This document shows, one piece after another, positions 8,784 through 17,733 of a stretch of 64,000 nucleotides of DNA; positions within the stretch are counted from its first letter, which is position 1; the number at the start of each line of letters is the position of its first letter. The notes beneath the pieces were generated by a model, which was given only the letters and a program-made list of their open reading frames with translations, was not told where the DNA came from and did no database searches. Position numbers and translations under genes: made by a program. This stretch comes from CBDAQA01 sp965247815 (GTDB taxonomy: Bacteria > Planctomycetota > Phycisphaerae > Tepidisphaerales > Tepidisphaeraceae): positions 152,530 through 216,529 of the forward strand of contig CBDFHW010000029.1 in NCBI GenBank assembly GCA_965247815.1. Reading direction: 5' to 3'.

Positions 8784-11342
8784 ATGTCGCTGGTTAAGAA
8801 GGCTGCAAAGAATCATCGTTCGAACCCTGGCGTTAAGGCATTGATTGAACATTTGGAAACACGGGTCATGCTCGCGGCGACACCGTTCCGCCCGCCGGCG
8901 GTTCCGCTAGTGGCCAGCGACCCTTACCTCAGCGTCTGGTCGGAATCCGATACGCTCAACGGCAGCCAGACCGTGCACTGGACCGGCACGGAGAACGCAC
9001 TGGTCAGCCTGCTCCGCGTCGACGGAACGACCTGGCGATTGATGGGGACCGACCCGGCGACCGCGCCGGCGTTACCGCAGGTAGGGCTTCAGGTCTTACC
9101 CACGCGCAGCATCTACGATTTTGATAATGGCAGCATCCACGTGACGCTGACGTTCATGACGCCGGCATTGCCGAGCAACCTCGACGTGCTCACCCGTCCT
9201 TTGACGTATATCACTTGGGACGTGCACTCGGTCGACGGCAAAAAACACAGCGTGCAAATCTACGACAGCACGAGTTCCGAACTCGCGGTGAACACGAACG
9301 ACCAGCAGGTCACATGGGGTCGCGGGTCGGCAGGGAATCTGACCGCGTTGCACGTCGGGACGACGGCGCAAACTATTTTCTCCCCCGCGGGCGACGGCGT
9401 ACGGATCGACTGGGGATATGCCTACACGGCCGCACAGGCGTCGCTGTCCAAGCAGGCTGTCGGTGCAGACGCCACGCTGATCAACAACTTCGTCAGCCAG
9501 GGCACGTTCTTTTCGATCGACGATAAAAACATTCCGCGCGCGGTGAACACCAACCAGCCGGTGATGGCGTTCACGTTCCAACTGGGCAGCGTCGGGTCAG
9601 GCGTCGTCTCCCGGCACGTGATCGTCGGGTACGACGAACTGTATTCGGTCAACTATTTCGGCCGGAGCCTGGTGCCGTATTGGAAGCGGAACGGGCAGAC
9701 GATGCCGCAATTGCTGGCCACCGCCGAGACGCAGTACACGAGCCTCGTGCAGCAGTGCAAAGCGTTCGACACGCAGTTGATGACCGACCTCACCACGGCG
9801 GGGGGACCACAATACGCGCAGCTGACCGCGCTGGCGTACCGGCAGGCGCTCGCGGGCAACGGCATTGCCGCCGACGCGAACAAACAACCGCTGCTTTTTT
9901 CCAAGGAGAACACCAGCAACGGCGACATCGCGACCGCCGACATCATCTTCCCCGAAGACCCGATTTTTCTATTGCTCAATCCGACGCTGGCCAAGGCTTC
10001 GATGGTGCCGTTGCTTCAGTACGCGGGATCGCCGGCCTGGACGCAGCCTTACGCGCCGCACGACCTGGGGACGTATCCCGTCGCCCAGAACCCCAGCGGC
10101 GAGCAGCAGCCGGTCGAGGAGTCGGCCAACATGCTGATCCTGGCGGCCGCCATTGCCAAACAAGAAAACAGCGCCGAGTTTGCCAGCGCGTTCTGGCCGC
10201 AGTTGACGCAGTGGGCGCAGTACCTCAAGCCGTATGCGGTCGACCCGGGGAATCAGCTGACCACCGACGATTTCCTCGGCACGATCCAGAGCAGCTCGAA
10301 CCTCGCGGTGAAAGCCATCGAAGGGCTCGGCGCGTATTCACAGCTGCTGAAACTGCGCGGCGACACTGCCAACGCGACGGCCTACTCGAACCTGGCCAAG
10401 GCCGACGTGACCCACTGGATGAGCGCCGCCAACGATGGAAATCACTACCGGCTTGGGTACAACCTGCCCAACAGCTGGAGCCAGCTGTACAACCTGGTCT
10501 GGGATAAAATACTCGGGTTAAACCTGTTCCCCGCGTCGGTCGCCGCAGAGGAGATCGCTTATTACAAGACCATTCTTCAGCCGTACGGCTTGCCCGTAGA
10601 GAGTACGACCAACATCGCCAAGACCGACTGGTCGGTCTGGACGGCCACGCTTTCCAGCAATCTGTCGGATTTCGAAACGCTGGTCGCGCCGATTTACAAC
10701 TTCATGAACACGACGGGCAACCGTCAGCCGCTGCAGGACGAGTACGCGACCAACAATATCAACAGCGGCGGGTTCCACGCCCGCCCGGTCGTGGGCGGAT
10801 TGTTTATCAAGATGCTCGCCGACCCGACGCTGTGGGCGAAGTATTCGAGCCAGGACCACACTGTGCTGACCGGATGGGCCCCGTTACCGAATATTACTCC
10901 GGTGCTCCCGGACGCGCTGACGGCCGCCCAGACCTGGAAGTTCACCACCGCCACGCCGACATCGAGCTGGACGTCGACGACGTTCAACGACAACACATGG
11001 AGCCAGGGTCTCGGCGGGTTCGGCACCGCCGGCACGCCCGGCGCGATCGTGAACACGACCTGGAATTCTGCCGACATCTACTTGCGTAAAAACTTCACCA
11101 TGCCGACCGGGACGTTTTCGCAGTTAAAAATCCAGGCGTACCACGACGAGGATCTGCAGGTTTACATTAACGGAACCCTCGCCGTGTCTGCGCCCGGGTT
11201 TGCCACCGGGTACCAGACGTTTGGCATCAGCCCGGCCGCGTTGGCGAAGCTGACGCCCGGGGCGGCGGTCACGATCGCAGTGCATTGTCACCAGACGGTG
11301 GGGGGTCAGGACATCGACGTCGGTTTGGTGAACATTTCGTAG
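8784..11342 (+). CDS. Secreted glutaminase-like glycoside hydrolase-fold protein (DUF4964/5127/4965/1793)
   Basis: An 852-residue exported protein of the fungal GtaA-like glutaminase family, which has an (alpha/alpha)-barrel related to glycosidases. The start is the ATG at 8784 with GGAGGAG just upstream. The N-terminus holds a planctomycete LEPR-like export motif (IEHLETRVMLAA). Next come a DUF4964-like segment (RPPAVPLVASDPYLSVWS), a beta-rich DUF5127-like region to about residue 330, and a DUF4965/DUF1793 helical core (FPEDPIFLLLNPTLA, AANDGNHYRLGYN, GWAPLPNITPVLP). A C-terminal beta domain (about residues 730-850) resembles those attached to many planctomycete hydrolases. The real substrate, glutamine or glycan, cannot be told from sequence. 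Confidence 0.88.
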   Translation: MSLVKKAAKNHRSNPGVKALIEHLETRVMLAATPFRPPAVPLVASDPYLSVWSESDTLNGSQTVHWTGTENALVSLLRVDGTTWRLMGTDPATAPALPQVGLQVLPTRSIYDFDNGSIHVTLTFMTPALPSNLDVLTRPLTYITWDVHSVDGKKHSVQIYDSTSSELAVNTNDQQVTWGRGSAGNLTALHVGTTAQTIFSPAGDGVRIDWGYAYTAAQASLSKQAVGADATLINNFVSQGTFFSIDDKNIPRAVNTNQPVMAFTFQLGSVGSGVVSRHVIVGYDELYSVNYFGRSLVPYWKRNGQTMPQLLATAETQYTSLVQQCKAFDTQLMTDLTTAGGPQYAQLTALAYRQALAGNGIAADANKQPLLFSKENTSNGDIATADIIFPEDPIFLLLNPTLAKASMVPLLQYAGSPAWTQPYAPHDLGTYPVAQNPSGEQQPVEESANMLILAAAIAKQENSAEFASAFWPQLTQWAQYLKPYAVDPGNQLTTDDFLGTIQSSSNLAVKAIEGLGAYSQLLKLRGDTANATAYSNLAKADVTHWMSAANDGNHYRLGYNLPNSWSQLYNLVWDKILGLNLFPASVAAEEIAYYKTILQPYGLPVESTTNIAKTDWSVWTATLSSNLSDFETLVAPIYNFMNTTGNRQPLQDEYATNNINSGGFHARPVVGGLFIKMLADPTLWAKYSSQDHTVLTGWAPLPNITPVLPDALTAAQTWKFTTATPTSSWTSTTFNDNTWSQGLGGFGTAGTPGAIVNTTWNSADIYLRKNFTMPTGTFSQLKIQAYHDEDLQVYINGTLAVSAPGFATGYQTFGISPAALAKLTPGAAVTIAVHCHQTVGGQDIDVGLVNIS

Positions 11343-11466
11343 CCGGCGGCAAGGGTGACCGCCTTGTCGGAATCCTCCGGACCACCCCGTGGGATTTGTT
11401 TTCGCGACGGCGTTTCGCACAAGACCGCGACTTTCGATTTTTCCGGACACGGGTAATCTTGCAAGA

Positions 11467-13137
11467 ATGGTGAATCGATCGATCGTGGCCGCCGCCCTCG
11501 CGCTCGGCATCGGGGCGTGCGGCTGTCATACGCATCGCCTGCCGGTGGAAGTCGATCGCCACGTTTTGATCTTCAACGAAGACGGGCGTGCCTGCGACGC
11601 GCATAAAAACTTCGACCGGATGCCCGAGGCCCAGTACGTCAGCCAGATGGACAATATGCTGGCCGAGATGGACCATTATCACGCGGCACACCCCGCGGTC
11701 GAAGAACACAGGAACGTAAAGCGAGTCCTGATTTTCATCCACGGCGGACTGACCGAGCAAGACGCGGCTCTGGAACGCGATGCGCTGCAGTACAAGTACA
11801 TTCAGCAGGCCGGTTACTACCCGATTTTCGTCAACTGGGACTCGGACCTGATGTCGGCATACGGGGAGCACCTGTTGTGGATTCGCCAAGGCCGAAAGGA
11901 AACAGACCCGCTACGGCGATTCGGGCAGGTGTTGACCTCACCCCTTTACCTGCTGGCGGACATCGGTCGCGCCGCCACGCGGGCGCCCAGCGTGTGGGTT
12001 CACCTCGGCAGCACCGACGCCGACGCGGCGGGCAATCGCTGGGGCTCTGTTCATCAGCGGCAACCACACTGGCTTGAGAACGATCAATCGCTGTATGCAG
12101 CAAAATATTATTCGACGCTGCACGCCCGGTACGCGTCGACGCTGCCGACCACCCCGACCGATCGTGGTCAGATTCATCTGTCGATGGGTCCCGAGCAGTC
12201 GACTTCGAACTTCTGGCGGTTCGATTCGTTCAAGTACATTGTGACAATGCCGGCCAAGCTGGTGACGACGCCGTTGATCGATTCGCTCGGGAAATCTGCC
12301 TGGGAAGTGCTCTGCCGGCGGACCGTCAATCTGTTCGAAGATCCGCTGGATACGCGGGCGCTTGGCGCGAACACCAAGCAGATGTCGCAACTGCTGGATT
12401 ACGGCCCGCCCGGTGATCTGCAATGGTTTTTGAACAAGCTGCAAAATCACATCGACCGCGATCCCGATGGTGACCAGTACGAGATCACCGTGATCGGTCA
12501 CAGCATGGGAACGCTGGTCATCAACGAGCTGCTGCGGCACAATCCGAACCTGAACATCAGAAATATTGTGTATCTGGCCGCGGCCTGCAGTATTCATGAC
12601 TTCAGGCGGGACACCATTCCTTACATGGATGCTCACCCGTTAACCCGAATGTACAACCTGTGCCTGCACCCGACCGCCGAGGTGACCGAGGCGGAGGTCT
12701 ACGACCTACCCCCCCGCGGCAGCCTTCTGGTCTGGATCGACGAGTTTCTCGGCGAGCCGCGAACGCCTCTCGATCGCACGCTGGGCCGGTGGGACAACAT
12801 CCTGCCCGCGACCTATATCATTCCGCCGAAGCTGCGGGACAGGATTTTCATCAAGGCGTTTGCAATGACGGCGAATGGCGCTCGAACCGAACCGGAAACA
12901 CAATCTCCTGCTCCACAGGTACACGGTGATTTCAGCTGGGCCGCGTACTGGGACCCCGCATTCTGGCAACCGGCAAACGCGCACGACCCGCACCTGGTGA
13001 AACTGATAGACCAGCTCAACACCCGGCTCGTCGAGGTCGAACAGCATCTGCCCGCGGACCGACGGTTCAAACAAGAGACGACCCGCGACCAGTTCCAGAG
13101 CCGGGCGCGTCGAAAGACGACCGCCCCGTCGCAGTGA
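11467..13137 (+). CDS. Alpha/beta-hydrolase lipoprotein
   Basis: A 556-residue predicted lipoprotein. The ATG at 11467 gives MVNRSIVAAALALGIGAC, a signal peptide with a lipobox at GAC|GC. FIHGGLTEQ and YYPIFVNWDSD are typical of a serine hydrolase entry strand, and the nucleophile elbow is GHSMGTLVINELLRHNP (about residue 340). A His late in the protein would complete the triad but I cannot place it securely. The frame extends 26 codons upstream to 11389, which would bury the signal peptide, so the internal ATG is preferred. The substrate is unknown; such proteins in this phylum are usually annotated only as alpha/beta hydrolases. Confidence 0.82.
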   Translation: MVNRSIVAAALALGIGACGCHTHRLPVEVDRHVLIFNEDGRACDAHKNFDRMPEAQYVSQMDNMLAEMDHYHAAHPAVEEHRNVKRVLIFIHGGLTEQDAALERDALQYKYIQQAGYYPIFVNWDSDLMSAYGEHLLWIRQGRKETDPLRRFGQVLTSPLYLLADIGRAATRAPSVWVHLGSTDADAAGNRWGSVHQRQPHWLENDQSLYAAKYYSTLHARYASTLPTTPTDRGQIHLSMGPEQSTSNFWRFDSFKYIVTMPAKLVTTPLIDSLGKSAWEVLCRRTVNLFEDPLDTRALGANTKQMSQLLDYGPPGDLQWFLNKLQNHIDRDPDGDQYEITVIGHSMGTLVINELLRHNPNLNIRNIVYLAAACSIHDFRRDTIPYMDAHPLTRMYNLCLHPTAEVTEAEVYDLPPRGSLLVWIDEFLGEPRTPLDRTLGRWDNILPATYIIPPKLRDRIFIKAFAMTANGARTEPETQSPAPQVHGDFSWAAYWDPAFWQPANAHDPHLVKLIDQLNTRLVEVEQHLPADRRFKQETTRDQFQSRARRKTTAPSQ

Positions 13138-13216
13138 GATCGGCCCGGCCGGGTCACACCTTCATTTCCACCTTGGATGTTGTGGCTGTTTTCGCAGCTG
13201 CTTAGGATCGAAGACC

Positions 13217-14113
13217 ATGTCCGTGCCGATCTTCAAGCAGACGCTCGACGCGGCATTGTCACATCACCAGGCAGGGCGTCTGGCCGAGGCGGAGTCGCTG
13301 TACCGGCAAGCGTTGACGCTTGCCCCGAACCACCCGGAGGCGCTACACCTTTACGGCTTGTTGGTTTACCAGGCCGGTCGTAGTGACCTGGCCGAGCCGT
13401 TGATTCGCCGGGCCATTTCAGTAAGACCTCGGTCTGCGGAATATCACAACAGTCTGTCGGCGGTGCTCAGTGCGCTCAAACAATTCGTGGCCGCGGAGCA
13501 GGCCGCACGTGCGGCAATTTACTTGTCACCAAATTTGCCCGAGGCACACCGCAACCTCGCGAGCGCCCTCGCTGGGCAGGGACGCCACTCCGATGCCGTT
13601 GCATCGTTTCAGCATTCGCTGGCGATCGCGCCGGCGACTGCCGACGCGTTTTACGGAATGGGCAATTCGTTTCGAAAGCTTCGGCATTATTCGCAGGCAA
13701 CCGATTGCTACCGTCGGGCATTGGAGCTTCGCCCGAACTATGCCGAAGCGATGAACAACCTTAGCGCGGTTCTTCGGGTTTGCGGTTTCGTCGAGGACGG
13801 GCTGCGATGCAGCCGCGACGCGGTCCGGTTGCAACCGGGCAACGCCAGGGCACATTCCAACCTTGCAACGTGCCTGGCAGATCTGCACCGGTGGGACGAG
13901 GCCATCGCGTCACACCGCAATGCAGTTTCACTCGCGCCCGACGACCCGCATTTTCACTGGAACCTGTCGCTCGCGCTGCTCGCCGTCGGGATTTCGAAAA
14001 CGGCTGGCGGGAGTACGAATATCGATGGGGGTGCGAAGAGTTTCCGTCACCGGCCCGCGGATTCACGCAGCCCCTATGGGCCGGCGAACCCCTGGCCGGG
14101 CGCACCATCCTGA
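13217..14113 (+). CDS. TPR-repeat glycosyltransferase, N-terminal half (frameshifted)
   Basis: This frame encodes about 257 residues of tetratricopeptide repeats, at least seven 34-residue units (for example HHQAGRLAEAESLYRQALTL, then HPEALHLYGLLVYQAGRSD). The last in-frame sense is NLSLALLAVG; after 13990 the frame reads nonsense to 14113. The plus-one-base neighbour frame continues with DFENGWREYEYRW, the exact sequence that normally follows this TPR in the family. One G is therefore missing from the GGG run at 13988-13990. The intact protein would be about 555 residues: TPRs fused to a heptosyltransferase-like domain, acting in protein or surface glycosylation. It is the first gene of a glycan-related cluster. 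Confidence 0.85.
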   Translation: MSVPIFKQTLDAALSHHQAGRLAEAESLYRQALTLAPNHPEALHLYGLLVYQAGRSDLAEPLIRRAISVRPRSAEYHNSLSAVLSALKQFVAAEQAARAAIYLSPNLPEAHRNLASALAGQGRHSDAVASFQHSLAIAPATADAFYGMGNSFRKLRHYSQATDCYRRALELRPNYAEAMNNLSAVLRVCGFVEDGLRCSRDAVRLQPGNARAHSNLATCLADLHRWDEAIASHRNAVSLAPDDPHFHWNLSLALLAVGISKTAGGSTNIDGGAKSFRHRPADSRSPYGPANPWPGAPS

Positions 14114-14883
14114 TTCACGCCGAGCAGGGATTCGGGGACACGATCCAATTCGCACGCTACGTGCCCATGGTGGCGACATCGGGCGGTCGAATCGTCTTTG
14201 AGGTTCACCCGGAACTTCACACGCTGCTGTCACGCACGCCCGGCGCCGGACGGGTTCTTCCCAGAGGACAATCAATGCCCGCGTTCGACGTGCAATGCCC
14301 ACTCATGAGCTTACCCGGACTGTTCAGCACGACCGTGGAAACGATTCCCGGTACGCCGGCGTGGTTGTGGTTCGATCCAGACCGGCAGACGTATTGGCGA
14401 TCCAAACTCGAGAACCACCAAGCCGAGCAAAAGATCGGACTCGTCTGGGCCGGTCAGTCGACGCACGCGAACGATCACAACCGATCGATGCCGATCACCG
14501 TTCTTACCGAGCTGGCGGGAATCACGGATGCGGTGTTCGTCAGCCTTCAGAAATCCAGCGCCGCAGCCGTCGTGGACATCAACCATCCCGTGCTCGACTG
14601 GACGAATGAGTTCGGCGATTTCGCCGACACCGCAGCGCTCGTCGCGAATCTGGACGCGGTGCTAACAGTCGACACGGCGGTCGCGCATCTCGCGGCTTCA
14701 TTGGGTAAACCTGTCTTTTTACTGCTGCCTTTCAACGCCGACTTCCGTTGGTTGCAAGATCGGTCCGACAGTCCCTGGTATCCCTCGATGCGGCTGTACC
14801 GGCAAACGACCCGCGGCGACTGGCTCGGTCCGCTAAGACGCGTCGTCGTGGATCTGCAAAAATCTCTCGGTTTGACCCGCTGA
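13990..14883 (+). CDS. TPR-repeat glycosyltransferase, C-terminal catalytic half (frameshifted)
   Basis: Continuation of the TPR gene in the shifted frame. It opens with DFENGWREYEYRW, then WAGEPLAGRTILIHAEQGFG, DTIQFARYVPM, and later KIGLVWAGQSTHANDHNRSM and VDTAVAHLAASLGKPVFLLL. These match the ADP-heptose:LPS heptosyltransferase-like (GT9/GT41-like) domain that follows TPRs in many planctomycete and cyanobacterial proteins. The frame is technically open from 13780 but the part before 13990 is antisense-free nonsense in the shifted phase. No own ribosome-binding site is seen at 13990, so without the missing base the protein would be made as a useless fragment. Confidence 0.83.
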   Translation, partial: DFENGWREYEYRWGCEEFPSPARGFTQPLWAGEPLAGRTILIHAEQGFGDTIQFARYVPMVATSGGRIVFEVHPELHTLLSRTPGAGRVLPRGQSMPAFDVQCPLMSLPGLFSTTVETIPGTPAWLWFDPDRQTYWRSKLENHQAEQKIGLVWAGQSTHANDHNRSMPITVLTELAGITDAVFVSLQKSSAAAVVDINHPVLDWTNEFGDFADTAALVANLDAVLTVDTAVAHLAASLGKPVFLLLPFNADFRWLQDRSDSPWYPSMRLYRQTTRGDWLGPLRRVVVDLQKSLGLTR

Positions 14884-14884
14884 A

Positions 14885-14912
14885 TTGACACCGATACCCC
14901 CCGCGCTATGTT
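14885..14912 (+). promoter_or_regulatory. Promoter of the sulfotransferase-glycosyltransferase pair
   Basis: Perfect TTGACA at 14885-14890, a 16-base spacer and TATGTT at 14907-14912. It begins one base after the stop of the preceding gene and about 63 bases before the sulfotransferase ATG. Confidence 0.55.
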
Positions 14913-14975
14913 ATCGAGGCCGACCACCGGGTCGCATTTGTCTCAGACACTACAACGTTCTTTTGGACGCATCAC

Positions 14976-15860
14976 ATGAGCGTGGCGACAGCTCGACAAC
15001 CGGTCATCATCCTGGGCATGCACCGGTCGGGCACGTCGATGGTGTCTGAGCTGCTGGACCAACTGGGGTTGTTCGTCGGGGCCAAACTTCAGGACGATCA
15101 CGAGTCGACTTACTTTCTGAATTTAAACACGGAGTTACTCGCGCGGGTGCATGCCGCTTGGGATCGCCCGCTGCCGTTTCTCGACTTTCTGAAATGGGAC
15201 GACGCTGTTCGGATGACGACCGACGCGCTCGCGGCCGATCTGTCGACGGCATCGAACCGCGAGTTTTTCGGCGGGTCGCGGTGGGGCGGCAAGCAGTCTT
15301 TTGCGGACTTCGACCGGCCGTGGGGCTGGAAAGATCCCCGGACTGTTTTCACGCTGCCGATCTGGTTGAAATTGTTTCCCGGCGCGAAGATTGTCTACGT
15401 CGTTCGTAACGGCATCGACGTGGCGAAAAGCCTGATGGTACGGGAGAAAAAGCTGCTCGAGCTGCGTCGCGAACGCTTCGATCAGAGGATGTCCCGCCGC
15501 AGCCAACGGTCGCATCTCGACCGCGCCGGGTATAAAGGCGCGGTACGGTGTCTGACGCTCGCCGGCGGGTTCGAGCTTTGGGAAGAGTACGTCCGGCAGG
15601 CGGACGAAAATCTCCACGGCCTGCCGAACGCCGTGCACACGATTGTTTACGAAGACGTGCTGGCCGAACCGTCGAAACATCTGCCCGAACTGTCGCAGTT
15701 CTGCGGGCTCGAAACCGGGCGAGACAAGATCGAAGCTGCGGTCGAACAAATCGATGGGAGCCGATCGATGGCGTTTACCGCCGACACCGAGGCGGCAGCG
15801 TTCTTCGACCGCGTTAAGAATACCGAATGGATGACGCGATTCGCGTACGACAGGCGATGA
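14976..15860 (+). CDS. Sulfotransferase family protein
   Basis: A 294-residue PAPS-dependent sulfotransferase. The 5'-phosphosulfate loop is visible close to the N-terminus (IILGMHRSGTSMVSELLDQL) and the 3'-phosphate-binding region as KIVYVVRNGIDVAKSLMVRE (about residues 138-157). WGWKDPRT, conserved in this subfamily, sits between them. The product probably sulfates a carbohydrate or a surface molecule; planctomycetes carry many such genes. Its stop overlaps the next start as ATGA, so it is translationally coupled to the glycosyltransferase, which supports a shared glycan substrate. Confidence 0.88.
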   Translation: MSVATARQPVIILGMHRSGTSMVSELLDQLGLFVGAKLQDDHESTYFLNLNTELLARVHAAWDRPLPFLDFLKWDDAVRMTTDALAADLSTASNREFFGGSRWGGKQSFADFDRPWGWKDPRTVFTLPIWLKLFPGAKIVYVVRNGIDVAKSLMVREKKLLELRRERFDQRMSRRSQRSHLDRAGYKGAVRCLTLAGGFELWEEYVRQADENLHGLPNAVHTIVYEDVLAEPSKHLPELSQFCGLETGRDKIEAAVEQIDGSRSMAFTADTEAAAFFDRVKNTEWMTRFAYDRR

Positions 15861-16849
15861 CCGCAGGGACCAAGCGAATTCTCGCCATCACGGTGGATTC
15901 CGACGAAGCGCCGTTTCGGCTCCGCATTGAAATCCTTCGGGATTTGCTCCGCGCAGACGGTTTCGAATTCGACTTCCACCCCCGCCCCCGCGGGTGGTGG
16001 GACCGCCGCAGGCTGATCGCCGGCGCGGGCGCGTACCATGCCGTGATCGTACAGCGGAAGTTGCTCGACCCGTCGCACGCCCGGTTGCTCCGCAAACGCG
16101 CCCGGCGAATTTATTACGACATCGACGATGCCGTGATGACCCAGCGACGCAGGATCGGCTGGTTCTCGAAATGGCTGAAGCAGCGGCGGTATCTCGCGAC
16201 CGCCCGGGTACTGGATCACGTGATCGCAGGAAACACCAACCTTGCCGCCGGTTTTCGTGCCCTCGGGTGTCAGGTCACAGTGCTACCAACGGTTGTCGAT
16301 CTCGATCATTACAAGATTAAAACGCACGCGCCCACGGACCACCCGACTCTGGTCTGGATCGGGTCGCGGTCGACGTTGCCGTATTTAAAGCAATGGATGC
16401 CCGCCATCGAGGAGGCGGCCCGGCGGGTGCCGGGCCTGCGGTTGCTGACGATCGCGAATGAGTCTGTCAAGAGCGATATCATTCAGGTCGACCACGTCGC
16501 CTGGTCGTTGGAGGCCGAGGCAGATGCGCTCCGGCAGGGCGACATCGGCATCGCGCCGACACCGGTTGACCCCTGGACGCTGGGCAAATGTGGCTTCAAG
16601 ATCATCCAGTATTTCGCGACGGGGCTGCCGGCCATTGCGTCGCCAGTTGGGCTGAATTCCGAGATCGTTACAGACGGCACAACTGGCTATCTGCCACTGA
16701 CGCCGGAAGACTGGCCTGACGCGATTGCAAACCTGGCGACGAGCGTGCAGCTTCGCTCCGAATTCGGAGCCGCGGGCAGGCGCTTGGTCGAATCAGAATA
16801 CAGCCTCGCCCGCGCCGCAGAGGTCTGGCGAAAACTGCTCTCGGACTGA
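15857..16849 (+). CDS. Glycosyltransferase (GT4-like)
   Basis: A 330-residue GT-B fold glycosyltransferase. The start is the ATG at 15857 that overlaps the upstream stop (ATGA); an in-frame ATG at 15827 is possible but would overlap more. The C-terminal nucleotide-sugar domain shows TLVWIGSRSTLPYL, then EADALRQGDIGIAPTPVDPW, and GKCGFKIIQYFATGLPAIAS, the typical acceptor of family 4 enzymes. The N-terminal domain has an RIYYDIDDAVM motif. It lacks membrane segments. With the TPR glycosyltransferase and sulfotransferase it forms a small surface-glycan assembly group. Confidence 0.87.
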   Translation: MTAGTKRILAITVDSDEAPFRLRIEILRDLLRADGFEFDFHPRPRGWWDRRRLIAGAGAYHAVIVQRKLLDPSHARLLRKRARRIYYDIDDAVMTQRRRIGWFSKWLKQRRYLATARVLDHVIAGNTNLAAGFRALGCQVTVLPTVVDLDHYKIKTHAPTDHPTLVWIGSRSTLPYLKQWMPAIEEAARRVPGLRLLTIANESVKSDIIQVDHVAWSLEAEADALRQGDIGIAPTPVDPWTLGKCGFKIIQYFATGLPAIASPVGLNSEIVTDGTTGYLPLTPEDWPDAIANLATSVQLRSEFGAAGRRLVESEYSLARAAEVWRKLLSD

Positions 16850-16879
16850 ACTGTCAGAACGGATGTCGAACTCACCAGA

Positions 16880-17569
16880 TCAGGCAGAGGTTCGTGTCCG
16901 TCGCCGAGTCGACAGCAATGCGACAGCCCCAAAAAACGAACAGCCACTGACCGGTTCGGGAACCGCGACCGGTGGCAAGGTGATCGCCAAGCCGGGTGTG
17001 GTTTCAAACCCGACCTGACCGATCGTAATCGCGAGAGGGTTGGTCGCGGCAAACAGGTCGTTCACGGTCACGTACGCAAACCCGTAAAGGGTGTCGGCAC
17101 CGCTTGCGAACTTAAGGCCGACGTAGCCCGACGCGTTGTTGAAGTTTCCGCTGGCCGGGTCGGTGAAATCGATCAGGAAGAGGCCGCCGTTATCGTTGAT
17201 GCCTGAAAACGTCGAAGCCGGTCCGACGATCCCGCCCGGGGCGAGTTTGCTGACGATCGCGAATCCGCTACCGACAGCAGAATCAGACGCTTCGCCGTTA
17301 ATCGTGCCGAACGGAATCAGGATCTGCGCGAAAGCGGCGAGACCCGGATCGGCAGGGTCGGCAATGATGGTCTGGAACGTGAAATCCGAGACGCCGTCTT
17401 GATTCACGTCCAGGGCATAATCATTGTTAGGCCCGTCCGGAGTCGCGGTCAGCATCGCGTTCACCTGCCGGGTGACGACCGACGCAGAAGCGAAACTCGA
17501 GGCTGCCAGAAGGGCCGTCGCTGCCGCGAAACAGTGTACGAGCCGCCGTTCCAACAGTAAAAATCGCAT
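16880..17569 (-). CDS. PEP-CTERM sorting domain protein
   Basis: A 229-residue exported protein with an N-terminal signal peptide (hydrophobic ALLAASSFASASVV) and a C-terminal PEP-CTERM signal: VAVPEPVSGCSFFGAVALLS followed by the basic cluster RRRTRTSA. Such proteins are processed by an exosortase in the membrane and linked to extracellular matrix formation. The middle is a beta-rich domain of unknown function (LDVNQDGVSDFTFQ, then GYVGLKFASGADTLYGFAYV). The gene is convergent with the glycosyltransferase, 31 bp away, and lies downstream of the amidase gene in the same orientation. No exosortase is in the window. Confidence 0.85.
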   Translation of the reverse strand: MRFLLLERRLVHCFAAATALLAASSFASASVVTRQVNAMLTATPDGPNNDYALDVNQDGVSDFTFQTIIADPADPGLAAFAQILIPFGTINGEASDSAVGSGFAIVSKLAPGGIVGPASTFSGINDNGGLFLIDFTDPASGNFNNASGYVGLKFASGADTLYGFAYVTVNDLFAATNPLAITIGQVGFETTPGLAITLPPVAVPEPVSGCSFFGAVALLSTRRRTRTSA

Positions 17570-17733
17570 TTGTCTTCGTCCGTTTCGGAAAAACGTGTCC
17601 CCTTACGACCGCTAGATTTCAGATACGGACTGACAAAGAATTTGGATTTAACGAATCGGTATAAAAAAGATGCACCGCGGTTTGCGGCGCACTTCGTTTA
17701 GCAAAGCGGTCTGTTTCGAGCAACTGCCCGCGT

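Noticed and set aside
13980..14000. Programmed -1 frameshifting as the explanation for the TPR gene break
   Set aside because: No X XXY YYZ slippery heptamer is present; a one-base loss in a G run is simpler.
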